Below, one piece after another: positions 42,490 through 53,195 of a DNA stretch of 64,000 bases. Source of the DNA: Yponomeuta sedellus (Eukaryota > Arthropoda > Insecta > Lepidoptera > Yponomeutidae); contig OW203737.1 in NCBI GenBank assembly GCA_934045075.1, positions 1,446,001-1,510,000 of the forward strand, written 5' to 3'. Position numbers and translations under genes: made by a program. The notes beneath the pieces are model-generated. The model made no database searches. It had not been told where the DNA came from and saw only the letters and a list, made by a program, of their open reading frames with translations. How positions within the stretch are numbered: the stretch's first letter is position 1; the number at the start of each line of letters is the position of its first letter.

Positions 42490-43060
42490 GGTTTCTGCAT
42501 AATTAAAACTGTTTTTATAGGGATTTATGCTCGTTTATTACATTTTTATAATTTTCCGACGTTTCGGCACTTTTTCAGGTGCCGTGTTGTTCTTGGATGA
42601 CTGAGGTGACAGGCGTCTTATAGAAAGCATTAACGGTTAGTTTACTACCCTCGGCAAAAATTACAAAAGTAAATTATGAACTTACGTTTCAAAATAGGCA
42701 AACCTATTTTTTTATATAAGTCAACAATATTGATTATTAGTAATTGAAGTTAAAATTTAATTTATAAACTAATTATTTTACATGAACTTAAAAATACTGA
42801 TTATTAATTGAAATAAAAATTTTAACTCTACAGTCACACTTCTAGCAAGGGGGTCTCATGCACTTAAGCACTGGTTCCCATGCTACCGGTATGTTCCGAC
42901 CACGATCTTTATTAAAATTTGGATGGCGGCGGATCTCTATTGCCTCGCGTATCATTCTAGGGAGAAACGGTCTTCTCGAGCTAGAACTTTACCTTTATCG
43001 AAATGTAGAAAGTGGTTTGTTTCTGCCTTTCTCCATGTTTTTTGTCATGTGAATGTTGTT
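42490..43060 (-). pseudogene. Penelope-like retroelement, 3' terminal fragment
   Basis: On the minus strand, 43050-42845 encodes Phe-Asp-Lys-Gly-Lys-Val-Leu-Ala-Arg-Glu-Asp. After a one-base frameshift it continues with MIREAIEIRRHPNFNKDRGR and AWEP near a stop. The Ile-Arg-Glu-Ala-Ile-Glu-Ile / Asn-Phe-Asn signature is typical of the carboxyl end of Penelope-like elements downstream of the GIY-YIG endonuclease. The 3' end with CACCTCAGTCATCC, a GGCACC...GTGCC-type hairpin, GAAACGTCGG and ACAGTTTTAATTATG follows at 42640-42500. The rest of the element is missing. GIY-YIG and reverse transcriptase parts are not visible. Confidence 0.65.
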
Positions 43061-43084
43061 GACAAAAAGTTATTGATGGCAATC

Positions 43085-43300
43085 TTGGAATTTTATCGTA
43101 CGTATAGGTAGCCCCTGATGCATAAGGTTTAAGATGATTTGAGAAAAGATTAGAGTGGAGTTTTTTTCCCTCTGCCTTTTTCTCCACTACCGTACGGCCT
43201 GAAGACAGGGGCTTAAATTTTGCACTGACATTGAGCAAATAGAATGGAAATTCATTAAGTACGTGGAAATAAAAAAAGTTTATCTTTTGATTTGTTTGAT
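43085..43300 (+). repeat. LINE 3' end fragment
   Basis: GCCTTTTTCTCCACTACCGT and GCACTGACATTGAGCAAATA, related to 38525-38662 and 1761-1824. Confidence 0.5.
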
Positions 43301-43689
43301 ATGTAATATTTTGTGTGCAATAAAGTATAGTTCAACTCCTTCAGAGGTCTGTTTCATAGAACTAGAATTTATGGTATACCTTGACATTTCGATGTATGCT
43401 GCAAAGTCGATCAACTCACAGGAAGACTCGGCTAGTGGTCCGTGTATATACCACGGATGTATTTACATTCATCCGACTCGGCTACGTAATGCCCATCGAA
43501 TGTCATAATAACTTTGAAATGTTGTTTTATGGTACCCAGGTATATTTTGTTGACTCTAAACCCTTCAGATATCTATGTTTCGCGATTCAATAGTTCCCAT
43601 CCGTTTGCAAGAGAAACTGAAGAGAAATATGCTAGTGTCTACTTAAGTAAACACTTTTAATTGCAATTAGCGACGAGAATCGAACGAGA

Positions 43690-43937
43690 AATCAGTGAAC
43701 TAAAGTGGACAATGCTCAGGGACCCGGATGCAGAAGTTGTCATTGGAAATATGCAGTTGAGTGCATACGTGCATACCGTCTTTCTAATTTCCTTCAGCAA
43801 CTTTCCATCGTAAGGTTGTCGGGAAGAAATTGCTTTTAGCAATAAGGATGCCAATTGTACTATGTATATTTGTAATTATTTTGTATTTGTTGTTTTTCCA
43901 GAGTACAATAAAGAATATTCTTATCTTATCTTATTTT
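43690..43937 (+). repeat. LINE-C 3' end
   Basis: TTCAGCAACTTTCCATCGTA, GCAATAAGGATGCCAATTGT and TACAATAAAGAATATTCTTA, then TCTTA units. Best plus-strand example of the tail that expanded at 2845-4150. Confidence 0.7.
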
Positions 43938-43988
43938 TTTGTAAGTAAAGCTATAAGTTACTAGCTGAGCCCGCAAACGTAACGTAAC

Positions 43989-44247
43989 ATACCTACTTTA
44001 TTTAAAAACCTATTTAGAGGCTAAAAATTTCACCCATGCTGGGATTCGAACCCGCAACCTCTGGCTATCCGTACCAGCGCTCTACCAATTGAGCTCAATT
44101 GGTAGAGCGCTGGTACGGATAGCCAGAGGTTGCGGGTTCGAATCCCAGCATGGGTGAATTTTTTAGCCTCTAAATAGGTTTTTAAATTTGTTCCTTAGCA
44201 CGGGTTAGTGCATTAAAAATAAAAATAGTGTAATGATACCTACTTTA
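43989..44247. repeat. Palindromic SINE-T with 12-bp target-site duplication
   Basis: ATACCTACTTTA at 43989-44000 and 44236-44247 encloses 235 bp. The arms join at CAATTGAGCTCAATTGG. Both carry the same copy-specific base (CATGCTGGGATTC left, GAATCCCAGCATG right) and the same CCGTACCAG/CTGGTACGG variant. The right arm continues into the A-rich tail. Confidence 0.92.
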
Positions 44248-44635
44248 GATTTTTAGACTGATCTTTTATTAATTTGTTTTGTACTTTGAAAAACCTTGTC
44301 AGCTATATTGTAAATTGGCATATATTTTATGTTTCTGATCCCATGTATTAGGAGTTAGAACATGAAATGAAAAATAAATATAAAAACAATATTAAGTATT
44401 GTTTTGGCGTAATGAAGTAGCCTACGAGCTATTCTCAGACGTACCAAATACACTAAAAAAATCTGTTCAATAATTCTGGCGTTATGATACTGGCGTTTCC
44501 TCTAGAAGGTTCGGACAGAATGCTCTGAAGTATTCACATATCCATTAAATTCAGTTGTATCCTCGACTAGACACAGATAGAGAATACTTTATTGCACAAC
44601 AAGAAGATAACAATTAAAACCATGATTTCTGAAGA

Positions 44636-44930
44636 ATCACTCGTGACCTAGTGAGCCGAGTGATTGAAATCTATCACTCAAGTTCAGCAACAACAGGCGC
44701 GGTCAGGTGCAAAATGGGTGGCCGTCCCGTGACTACCGCTCATAATGACAGTGTAATGGCAGTCGTTAGGCCAGGTCGGAGGCCTTAGAGCGGCTTGATA
44801 ACTTCTGACAGTAAGGCCCGCTACACTGTCTTCCAATCATCCACCAACATGGAGTTCGCCCCCGTGGTGAAGTATGTCCTACCTTCCCCTACGTGCCCCA
44901 GCAATGGGGACATTTGTATATCCCCACTGC
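44636..44930 (+). repeat. SINE-5S copy
   Basis: TCACTCGTGACCTAGTGAGC, CAAGTTCAGCAACAACAGGC and AATGGGTGGCCGTCCCGTGA form a mutated head; the body runs to CCCAGCAATGGGGACAT. An inverted scrap of the tail follows to 44960. Confidence 0.75.
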
Positions 44931-45075
44931 TGGGGCACGGGTCTCTTCCTACATATTTATCGTTATCAACCCACAAGGGTGTATAATACGTACGGTGTAC
45001 GATGTACAATAAAATATTCTCTCTCTTTTGGATCCACCTGTTTAGTGCTCAGATAGTGTCCAATTATGTTGTTAT

Positions 45076-45176
45076 TCCACCAACCCGGACTTGGCCCCCG
45101 TGGTGGAGTATGGCCTAACCTTCCTGCGATGTAGGAAGAGACCCGTGCCCCAGCAGTGGGGACATACAAGGGTTGA
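45076..45176 (+). repeat. SINE-5S tail fragment
   Basis: CACCAACCCGGACTTGGCCC to GGGGACATACAAGGGTTGAT. Confidence 0.75.
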
Positions 45177-46051
45177 TAACGATGTTGTTATTATAGATAT
45201 ACACTCAGCACATGTGGTACAATAATTAGGATTCACAATGTACACGGAACACTCACATGACCTTTGTATTAATGTAAAAGATAAATAATTATAGTATCTT
45301 GTTGTCTGTGCTTTTGTGCAACCGTTGTTGTACGTATTATATGAATAATAAGGTTATATTATTGCATTTAAGTGTTTTTCGTATCTGTCGTGATTTCTCG
45401 TGTCGTCACGCGCAGGCCCTGTCAGAAAACCAGTGGTCTCGGGTTCATAACCCGTGACAATATGCTGAGACAGCGGCCTTTTTATAACCATAACACACAT
45501 TGGCATCAACCTATGTAATATTATAATAGTTATAAACTGCATGTTAGTCTAGTATATTATTACAGTCTATGTTAGTTAAGTGTAAGTATTTAAATCTTCC
45601 GTTCTATGTTGCCATTCATATTGTATGGTCTATTTGGTGTTATGGTTTATGAATAAACATTTCTTACTCTTACTCTTAGTCTACTCCAGCAGTGGGGACA
45701 TACATACAAGGGTTGATATCGAACCACAATTTGTCAAATGTAAGTAAATATTATGGATACTGAAGACACGGTCGTCTAAAGAAGGCAGTTCAAAAGTATT
45801 CTCCCACTGAATACAACTAAGTAAATAAACCACCTAGTACGTAGGTGCGGGCTAAGTTTCATAACTACCCAGAGGTTTTACAATAATCCTCGGAGATTTC
45901 CCCGAGAACGAGAAAAACTTTCTAAATTAAATACCAAGTGGATTATTACCGAGTTCCAACAAAAGGAGGGGCTCGCGAAACCAGTCGAGTTAAGGAGCTC
46001 CGAGCTGTAAAACTCGCGGGGTAGTAAAAAAAAAAATGTTTTTGTGACGAC
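45177..46051. other. Unassigned, with a small SINE-5S scrap
   Basis: CAGCAGTGGGGACATACATA at 45688 is the only recognisable repeat; otherwise AT-rich. Confidence 0.35.
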
Positions 46052-46245
46052 CTCTGTGGCGTAGTGGTAGCGCATCTGCCAACCATGCAAGAGGTTCCGG
46101 GTCCGAATCCCAGCTGAGAACAAAAAAAAGCCCAGGTCTTGGATGTTTACATGTTTGTGACGTCGTTGTTTCTGGTTCCCACGACACAGGGCATCCTAGT
46201 GTAGGGCCAGAAGCAATGTATGTGCTTGTATGTAAATGTAATGTT
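46052..46245 (+). repeat. SINE-M copy, full head and body
   Basis: GTGGCGTAGTGGTAGCGC (A-box-like) and GGGTCCGAATCCCAG (B-box-like), then GATGTTTACATGTTTGTGAC and GGGCCAGAAGCAATGTATG. The longest copy of this family here. Confidence 0.75.
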
Positions 46246-46389
46246 AAAATATTGTCTATTAATTCTTTATTGCACAAAAAAACACTTCATACGTTTTATT
46301 TAAAGGGTTTCATGTTGTAACATTTAACACTAGCGCCACAAATAAAAAAAAAAAAACGTTATTATACAGATCGTTCTTGCAAAATGTAT

Positions 46390-46531
46390 CAGACTGATCT
46401 CAATGGTTATCGGAAAGAAATTACTTTTAGTAATGAGGCCCCGATTGTACTGTTATATGTTATTGCTTAAGTCTCTTATGTAATTATTAATGTACATGCA
46501 ATAAAGAATATTATATCTATCGATCTATCTT
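46390..46531 (+). repeat. LINE-C-like 3' end
   Basis: AAGAAATTACTTTTAGTAAT, GAGGCCCCGATTGTACTG and CAATAAAGAATATT, then CTAT-like units. Confidence 0.6.
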
Positions 46532-47285
46532 AACTACGTTAAACTATACGGATATTCATAGTTTGTTTTTGTAAAGAATGAATAAATAAAATAAAAAGTA
46601 GTGATTTTCAGGCCAATTCCGGACCCTAAGGCAAAAAAAAAACCGAAGCAGATTTCATAATAAACTTTTACCTTGTGCTCCTCTAACTGGGTCTTAAAAA
46701 TCACTATTAACTTATTTGAGATATTGATCTGTCATTTTTCAAAAACGATCTGTAACTCGGATCGGAGATGACTGCTAAAGAAAGGGAGGAATGGAACATC
46801 ATGAGGGAGGTCTTTGCCAAGCAGTGGCTCACGAGCACTGCTAGCTAAAAAGACATATGATTTCTACTATTGGTGGTGTTAGTATTGCCGCATGGAGCCC
46901 CTTAAATAAAACATCTCGAGTATTTACACTCAACCGTACCCTAATATATACATTCCGGGCGATAGTCGCATTTATAGCCTACACTATAGAAGCTACCGGT
47001 ACCTAGCTTGATCGTTGTGGAGTTTACCTGATAAAGTCTGTTATTTTGTTGGATTCTGGCATTAAGATACAACACAATAAGAGTTCGTAGAGCACATGTA
47101 AGCATTCTTTCTACGACTCTGAAAGGAGCATGGAGTATTATAATCTTGAAACTCCACTGCCTGAAACCCTTGAGATTAATCTCAAAGCCATTGGTAAACT
47201 CGAACAGTACATTACCTCCGCGAGGTACCCAAATTCGAAAACGAAATGTTTTACTACGTAGACAGTTTTGGAGAAATAATGGACA
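46532..47285. other. Unassigned region
   Basis: No coding or repeat relation was seen, apart from the start of the inverted duplication at 47286. Confidence 0.35.
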
Positions 47286-47625
47286 AAATTGCTGAGTGGT
47301 GTCGGCCTAGAGAATAGCACCAACCCAAATTCTTCCCGCGGTTGTCGTAAAAGGCGACTAATGGACACAAACCGGGGGGTGGGCAGCAGCGCCCCCTGCA
47401 GTACAATTCCACCGAACTGCGAACCCCAACCCGCATGCCCAGCGTGGGGATTATGGGCACTACCCCCTATGATAGCACAACGTGGTGCTCTTTAGGGGAG
47501 GGCTATGTCCAGCAGTGGACTAATATAGCCTGACGATGATCAACTACTCTATTAACATTGCAAGGGTACAACACTTCGGTCGGTGTGTGTGCCGCGTGAG
47601 GTGCGAAAAGTTAGTTCGGACATAT
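47286..47625 (+). repeat. Left arm of a large inverted duplication
   Basis: Matches 49752-50096 in reverse. It includes the LINE-B composite (47287-47535) and, beyond it, 80 bp of otherwise single-copy sequence (TCAACTACTCTATTAACATT to GAAAAGTTAGTTCGGA). The shared non-repeat sequence shows that the two arms are one duplicated block, not two chance insertions. Confidence 0.85.
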
Positions 47626-48274
47626 TTCTATTCCTATAAAACTTTCCATAGGGGCAGTTTAAATAACCCGTGGTTACGTCTTTCCGTATATACAACATAC
47701 CACAAACTATTACAACTGACTCTGAGGATAAGAATTCGTGTTTTTGTAAATAAAACTATTAAGGTCTTACTTATAAATCACTTTCAAATTAATTCTGCTT
47801 TATGGTCTCACTCCTCTGATTGTCCAATACAATTTCGCCAATGTCACGTGTTAGATAAGACTGTAGCCAATCGAGCGCAAACGAGGCTTGGTCAGAGTTT
47901 TGAAGCAATCAGAGTTGTTCTTAAGTCACTTATCTATCGTATTATTATTACACATATTATTGGTCGTTATCGTCCAACTGTCAAATTAGTACGGAATTTG
48001 ACAGTTACAAGATTGGATTTGCATAATAAGGCCCCTGTGCTGCGTTTACCAATTCTAAGTCTCCACTCGAGAATCGTTTTTTGTTTCAGTGTCGTCTGTG
48101 ATTACTAACGGTTCAACAAGTGCGGTACGGACTTTGGTTTTTTGGTCCTTATCTCTATTTCTTAAAATAGACGCTTGGTGTAACTTGTATCGTTCATTAA
48201 GGCGGCTTCTCAAGGATCAATTTCCATACAAATTTAGTTTGGTTTTAATTCGCAAATGACATGCTGGATCACAA
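47626..48274. other. Loop of the inverted duplication, no gene recognised
   Basis: A 190-codon plus-strand frame (47536-48108) begins inside the duplicated repeat and has no recognisable domain, so it is not treated as a gene. Confidence 0.4.
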
Positions 48275-48432
48275 AGGATGTCAGAGGCTTTATGGGTGGC
48301 TTGATAACTTCTGACGGTAAGGCCCGCCACTGTCTTACAATCCTCCACCAACCCGGACGTAGCCTCGGTACGTCCTAACCATTCTGCAATGCAGGAAAAG
48401 CAATGTGCCCAAGCAGTGGGGACATACAAAGA
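48275..48432 (+). repeat. SINE-5S body fragment in the duplicated GMC intron
   Basis: GTCAGAGGCTTTATGGGTGG to GCAGTGGGGACATACAAAG. Relative to the pseudo-exon on the minus strand, it sits just after the splice donor, in the place that a SINE-5S occupies in the intact gene (62400-62695). Confidence 0.8.
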
Positions 48433-48610
48433 CTTGGAATTGACACCCCAAGCTAACTCACCTGGTTGAGACTAGAGGTCCCGCCAAGTATTCTGCCGTG
48501 CACGTATTTCGTGCTACCTGGGGTCTTCTGGACTTGGCTAGAATACCGGTGATTCATTGTCACGTAGTTCGAGTCATACTTACAGTTGCCATATGTAAAC
48601 CTAATAAGAA
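48433..48610 (-). pseudogene. GMC oxidoreductase exon remnant
   Basis: On the minus strand the frame reads CKYDSNYVTMNHRYSSQVQK, then Thr-Pro-Gly-Ser-Thr-Lys-Tyr-Val-His-Gly-Arg-Ile-Leu-Gly-Gly-Thr-Ser-Ser-Leu-Asn, closely matching the exon at 62212-62378. The conserved Trp of Tyr-Asp-Trp-Asn-Tyr is Ser. The segment encoding Met-Leu-Tyr-Ile is deleted, so coding runs straight to a preserved CAG/GTGAGT donor. The first 15 intron bases also match. It could be the remains of a tandem paralogue inverted by the rearrangement that made 47286-50096. A still-used divergent exon is less likely. Confidence 0.85.
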
Positions 48611-49304
48611 TTTCACTATTTTTTGACTTTGGCCTTTGTCGTTCTGAGGGTGTGATTTCATGATTGCTATTAACAACCCTAAATGCCAAAGCATTAGTCA
48701 TTAATGTCTCACAATAATAGAGGAAACCATAAATGCTGCGGCCAGACACACGAACAGCACACGTTCTCGAGCATAACGCAGTGGTCAGCCATCATCAGTC
48801 TCAACCATTTTGGAGGGAGATAGATGACCCGAACACCACGCTACAATTCGAATGACCTTTAGCAAACCTGCAGTTAAAAAGTTCTGTATTACTTAGAAAA
48901 ACATATTGACTTTGCCTACTCACGCTGCGGCTAATGTAGGCAACTTACTGTGCTAATCACGGACAAAGTCACAGCTAAAGCCGTCCATAAAACACAAGTT
49001 GAAGGAAGACATGGGGCAATATTCTTAGAGAATATTCTCCATGAATGTTCTCGCACGTTCAATTCATTCATTGTTCATGCAAAAATCACATGTTCTAATT
49101 TAATAAATTGGAATAATTGACATATTTTCTAAAAGAGCTTTTTTAAAATAACAATCTAGCGTATTCGATAGCTATTTGTGAAGGCACGCTCATTTTGTTT
49201 TGAATTTTAAACCACCCAAAACACATGATGTATTATAATAATAATAAGGAGTTTTATGATACAAATCATCACTGCGATAAAGCTAATAACATACATAAGT
49301 ACAT
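48611..49304. other. Unassigned flank of the GMC remnant
   Basis: The open frame of the remnant runs on to 48749 but loses similarity to GMC proteins. No further GMC exon was found. Confidence 0.35.
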
Positions 49305-49690
49305 AACCTCACGCCTGTATCCCAGAGGGGTAGGCAGAGAGCAGGGACTGCCACATGCCACGATCCTGACAGATCACCTTCACTTCATCAACGTTCATAA
49401 GTCGTTGCATGCACGCACGCCGGTTCCGGGTACTTTTTATCTTTCCCTTTGCTAATACATACTCTATTTGGTCGATGTATGTCCGCCTAGGACGTCCCTT
49501 ACCAGCCCTTCCACTCACTTTCGCAGTATATATTTGTTTCGTCAATCTTTCTTCCTTCATCCTCTCCACATGTCCAACGCAACAGTCCTTTCTTAATTCT
49601 TTTTACAAAGCTAATTCTCTTTTCGAATTTAAACTTCTCATCGTGCGAGAATATTCCCTGCAAACTTTGCCCTCCGTCCAACACTAGTTT
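49305..49690 (-). repeat. RTE-like LINE, 3' coding end
   Basis: Minus strand: a degraded Ile-Lys-Lys-Gly-Leu-Leu-Arg-Trp, then Glu-Arg-Leu-Thr-Lys-Gln-Ile-Tyr and the GRAGKGRPRRTYIDQIEYVL segment, then the Leu-Met-Asn-Val-Asp-Glu terminus. One frameshift. It ends with the CCTGTATCCCAGAGG complement. Confidence 0.8.
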
Positions 49691-49751
49691 GAGAGTTGGA
49701 TACGTACAGTATGCTCTTACGTGGGGTATAAACATAGGCTTGTTCGCAAAC

Positions 49752-50096
49752 TTTCGAACCCTCTCCGAACTAACTTTTCGCACCTCACGCGGCACACACA
49801 CCGACCGAACTATGTACCCTTGCAATGTTAATAGAGTAGTTGATCATCGTCAGGCTATACTAGTCCACTGCTGGACATAGCCCTCCCCTAAAGAGCACCA
49901 CGTTGTGCTATCATAGGGAGTAATGCCCATAATCCCCACGCTAGGCAAGCGGGTTGGAGATCGCAGTTCGGTGGAATTGTACTGCAGGGGGCGCTGCTGC
50001 CCACCCCCCGGTTTGTGTCCCTTAGTCGCCTTTTACGACACCCGCGGGACGAATCGGGTTGGTGCTATTCTCTAGGCCGACACCACCCGACACCAC
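49752..50096 (-). repeat. Right arm of a large inverted duplication
   Basis: Reverse of 47286-47625, from CCGAACTAACTTTTCGCACC to TCTCTAGGCCGACACCAC. Differences are scattered single bases, so the duplication is not fresh. Confidence 0.85.
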
Positions 50097-50274
50097 GAGA
50101 GTAGTTGATAACTGATCCCAAACTGCTGCATAAGCTGATCCATGTAATGGCTCAGTCAGGTTGCGCTGGAGCAGTCAGTAGGTAATATTCCACTAAAACT
50201 TTACCAAAAGAATTACAAACTATTAGTTTGTACGGATATTATTACTAGGCTTCTTGTCGGAAAAGTCCGATCAG

Positions 50275-50975
50275 GAATCGCTCGTAGCCCCGGCTACCTG
50301 AGTGATTACGAAGGTTAAGCAACATAGGGCGCGTTCAGTCCATGGATGGGTGACCGTCTGTGACTAACGCTTGTGGCATTTTTCCGAGCGGTTCCGTGTT
50401 TCGCAAGCCACGTTAAGCAGTTGATGCCGGCTGCCTTCGATAGATGGCAGTCGTTAATTTAATTTTAATTTGGTTTATTCAGGAAACCAACCAGCTTTAC
50501 AATGTAACATACCTCTTATAATATACAAACTTAATAGCGAATTATAGGTTACCTCAGAAGATACAATGTTCTGAGTTATTACGTTAAAAAAAACTAATTC
50601 ACAAAACCGGATCAACACAACTCACATAATTACTTATATAACAATACTGAATTGTGATTCTAAACAACACCATTTCCTAATCTAAGTTCAAAATAGGTAT
50701 GATGAACAAATAGACAAACAAGTAAATATTATTTTTATATATAAATACATAAATAAGTAGATAAATAAATAATATTTATTTATTTATTTATACTTTTTAT
50801 TTAATAATATATATAGACATTAATATATATATATATATAACATAAACATAAACACAACTAGTCTTGCAGGCCTCCACCAATCCGGACTTGGCCCCCGTGG
50901 TGGAGTATGGCCTACACCTTCCGCAGGGAAGAGACCCGTGCCCCTCATTGGGGACACAATGAATTGATGATGAAG
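50275..50975 (+). repeat. SINE-5S long-type copy split by an insertion
   Basis: The head and first body half lie at 50275-50456 (GAATCGCTCGTAGCCCCGGC, GGTTAAGCAACATAGGGCGC, GGATGGGTGACCG). The tail half is at 50858-50970 (CTAGTCTTGCAGGCCTCCAC). The insert 50457-50857 opens TTTAATTTGGTTTATTCAGG, probably a minus-strand LINE end, and finishes in AT-rich simple sequence including TA and ATTT repeats near 50770-50850. Confidence 0.75.
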
Positions 50976-51670
50976 ATGAACCGGAGAAACTTACTTGGAT
51001 TTTTGTCGAAAAAGTCCAATCAGGTTTCGCTCTAGAGCCTAGTTCGTGTAAGCCTAGTGACTTTATTTGGTACATAACAATCCAATGGTATTATTCAATA
51101 TTCATTCCGGGACGGTCATCTTGAGACACTATATTTTTATTTCCATTAAAGTTAGAGGGAATAAAATACATTTTAATCAATATGTGATTTTTTTTAAACC
51201 ACAAAATCCGATTCCATCTAGCAGAGCGATTGCGAACTATCTGTTTTATAAACCTTACACTAAGTAGTAGAGTTTATACTACACTTCTGCCAAACTCAAT
51301 AAAGAATAGAGGTAAACAAACCAATTTAGGGTTATCACAACTCACGTTTTACAAATCTTCTATTGTTTACATGATTATAGCCTTTTACTTGCTAAGTATT
51401 TATTAACAATTCCTATTGCAGCATATTTAACTAGAATCACTCAAATAACATGCATATTACCTTGTCATTTGGAAAAAGTATAAAAAATCGACATTAATTT
51501 TACGCGACAGCCCTAAAGAAAAAGAAACATGGATGAAATTCAGGTGTGACAAACATTTTGGGAAATTTAGTTTATGCCAACAAGTGAGGTTGAGTCGTTT
51601 GTCAGTACGTGTATATGGCATAAGTATATATAGCATATATGTGTGATAAAATGGCACAAGACAAAAATAT
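50976..51670. other. AT-rich sequence with nothing recognised
   Basis: Short frames only. Confidence 0.35.
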
Positions 51671-51974
51671 AGATTGCCCCCATATCATTGTGAATTAAAT
51701 CCGATAGAAATCATATGGGAGCAAGTAAAAGGCCATGTTGCTGCCAAACATAAAACTTTTTAAATGGCCGAACTAAATAAAGGTCCTGTTAGATGAGGCA
51801 ATAAGTAAAATTACTTCAGCAGCATTGCAACGTTGTGTTGAACAGGTAATTAAAGAATAGAAGAAAACGCCGAATTTGATGGTGTAATGGATAATGTCAT
51901 TGATGAATTTATAATTCAAGTCTCCGGAGACACAAATTCATCCTCCTCTTTGGTCAGTGACAGTGACGATTAGT
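51671..51974 (+). pseudogene. Tc1/IS630-type transposase, carboxyl-terminal remnant
   Basis: From 51671 the frame reads RLPPYHCELNPIEIIWEQVK, the segment around the last catalytic acid of DDE transposases of the Tc1/mariner-IS630 group. After a stop and frameshift it continues as Leu-Leu-Asp-Glu-Ala-Ile-Ser-Lys-Ile-Thr. A second frameshift leads into an acidic tail ending Ser-Asp-Ser-Asp-Asp and TAG at 51972. The amino-terminal two-thirds is absent. It is distinct from the mariner at 6103-7154. Confidence 0.75.
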
Positions 51975-52557
51975 GTGAACATATGAATAAAGAACTTTCT
52001 TTTATTGCAATATTTGCAGTAGGTTCCAATCTCCTCATTTTTATAGTAGCATCTATAGGTACTTATTAATATTATAAAGTTGAAGAGTTTGTATGTTTTT
52101 TGCTTAAGCGCGCTTAATTCTATTAGGAAAATCATGCGGCATGGCTCGCGTAGATGTTTGTTAAATCTGTGTGTCATATTTCATATTTCAGTGTTGTCAT
52201 ATGTCATATTCAAATCGGTTAAGCCTTTCACTATAAAATCATAGACATAAATAAGCATTTTACATTAGTAGGAGGAACGATTATCATTTGTATGAAAATG
52301 ATTTCTAGAAAAGGTTGTTAACATCTGCCTTTTAGGTGTAAACAAGTCGTTGCCTAGCAACGGTTTGTTTATCGCCATTCGTTATCGAATTTGGCTCAGG
52401 TATAGATACAATTTTCAATGGTTTTGGACTTTATTTCAAAGTGGTAAGGTTCCATTTAACCTAGCATCTAGTACGCCACTACCAGCTAAAGCGATAATCA
52501 GTCCTAGTTTGCAGTCAACTTTGTCCTTTATGTGTACGTAATGGTATGGTAAATGAT
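51975..52557. other. AT-rich region with a palindromic RFX-like site
   Basis: No recognised coding sequence. See 52349-52361. Confidence 0.35.
52349..52361. promoter_or_regulatory. RFX-type X-box motif
   Basis: GTTGCCTAGCAAC is a near-ideal pair of RFX half-sites in a palindrome extending to CCGTTGCCTAGCAACGG-like flanks. RFX factors control ciliary genes in animals. No ciliary gene is visible nearby, so the match may be chance. Confidence 0.3.
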
Positions 52558-52640
52558 GATATATAGCGTCCAGTGGCACTCACGCTAGATGGGTGAAGGG
52601 ACTAGTTGGACGCTGCAGGGACATTGTTTTAGACATAAGG
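52558..52640 (-). repeat. SINE-G fragment
   Basis: ATATAGCGTCCAGTGGCACT, GATGGGTGAAGGGACTAG and GACATTGTTTTAGAC. The minus-strand right half of the family. Confidence 0.6.
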
Positions 52641-53127
52641 AAGAGCGGGTGATCGTGCTCTTCGACTATAGAGGGAAATTTCCCGCCAAGCAGATCGTAT
52701 GCCTGGGGACGGCCGGTCCAACTATTGTTAGTTGGACGTTATATTTATGATATGTCATTGAAACACTTTGATTGCGCGATGCAGGAATATTGGAGTTTGT
52801 AGTGCGCGCGCAGAGTTGACATGTGCTCGCCACAGAGACATATACATACGGAGAGCTTAGTCGATCTAATCTCAGGTAAACGTGCGGAGTCAACCAAGCT
52901 GGTAAAAATATACATTTTGTATTTGTATCTGTATTATTGGTGAAGATTAAAATATGCAAACTCTAAACTACTTGGACTAAATTATAGAAGAAACGGAATC
53001 CTTTTAAATTACCAATCGCGGTAAGAGACCCGTTTCGTCTACAACCTATGAAATTACTTCTTTAACGTTGACTTATGTGAAAACAGTTGTATTTTTTATT
53101 ACCAACGCTTCAGCGCCGTAAAGTTTT
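52641..53127. other. Unassigned region
   Basis: No repeat relation was seen. Confidence 0.35.
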
Positions 53128-53195
53128 TACCGGGAATCGAACACCGCTCTTGAACGTGGGGCAACTAAGCTACCTGCAGCACTAAGCCTCACCAA
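53128..53195 (-). repeat. tRNA-derived SINE head fragment
   Basis: Minus strand: GCAGGTAGCTTAGTTGC (A-box-like) and GGTGTTCGATTCCCGG (B-box-like). No body is attached. Confidence 0.5.

Noticed and set aside
42242..42500. Two overlapping minus-strand frames of 67-69 codons
   Set aside because: Cys/Ser/Pro-rich without a recognisable motif. The sequence looks repeat-derived, but the family could not be named.
47536..48108. 190-codon plus-strand frame
   Set aside because: It begins inside a duplicated repeat, shows no known domain and has no splice or promoter context. Treated as chance.
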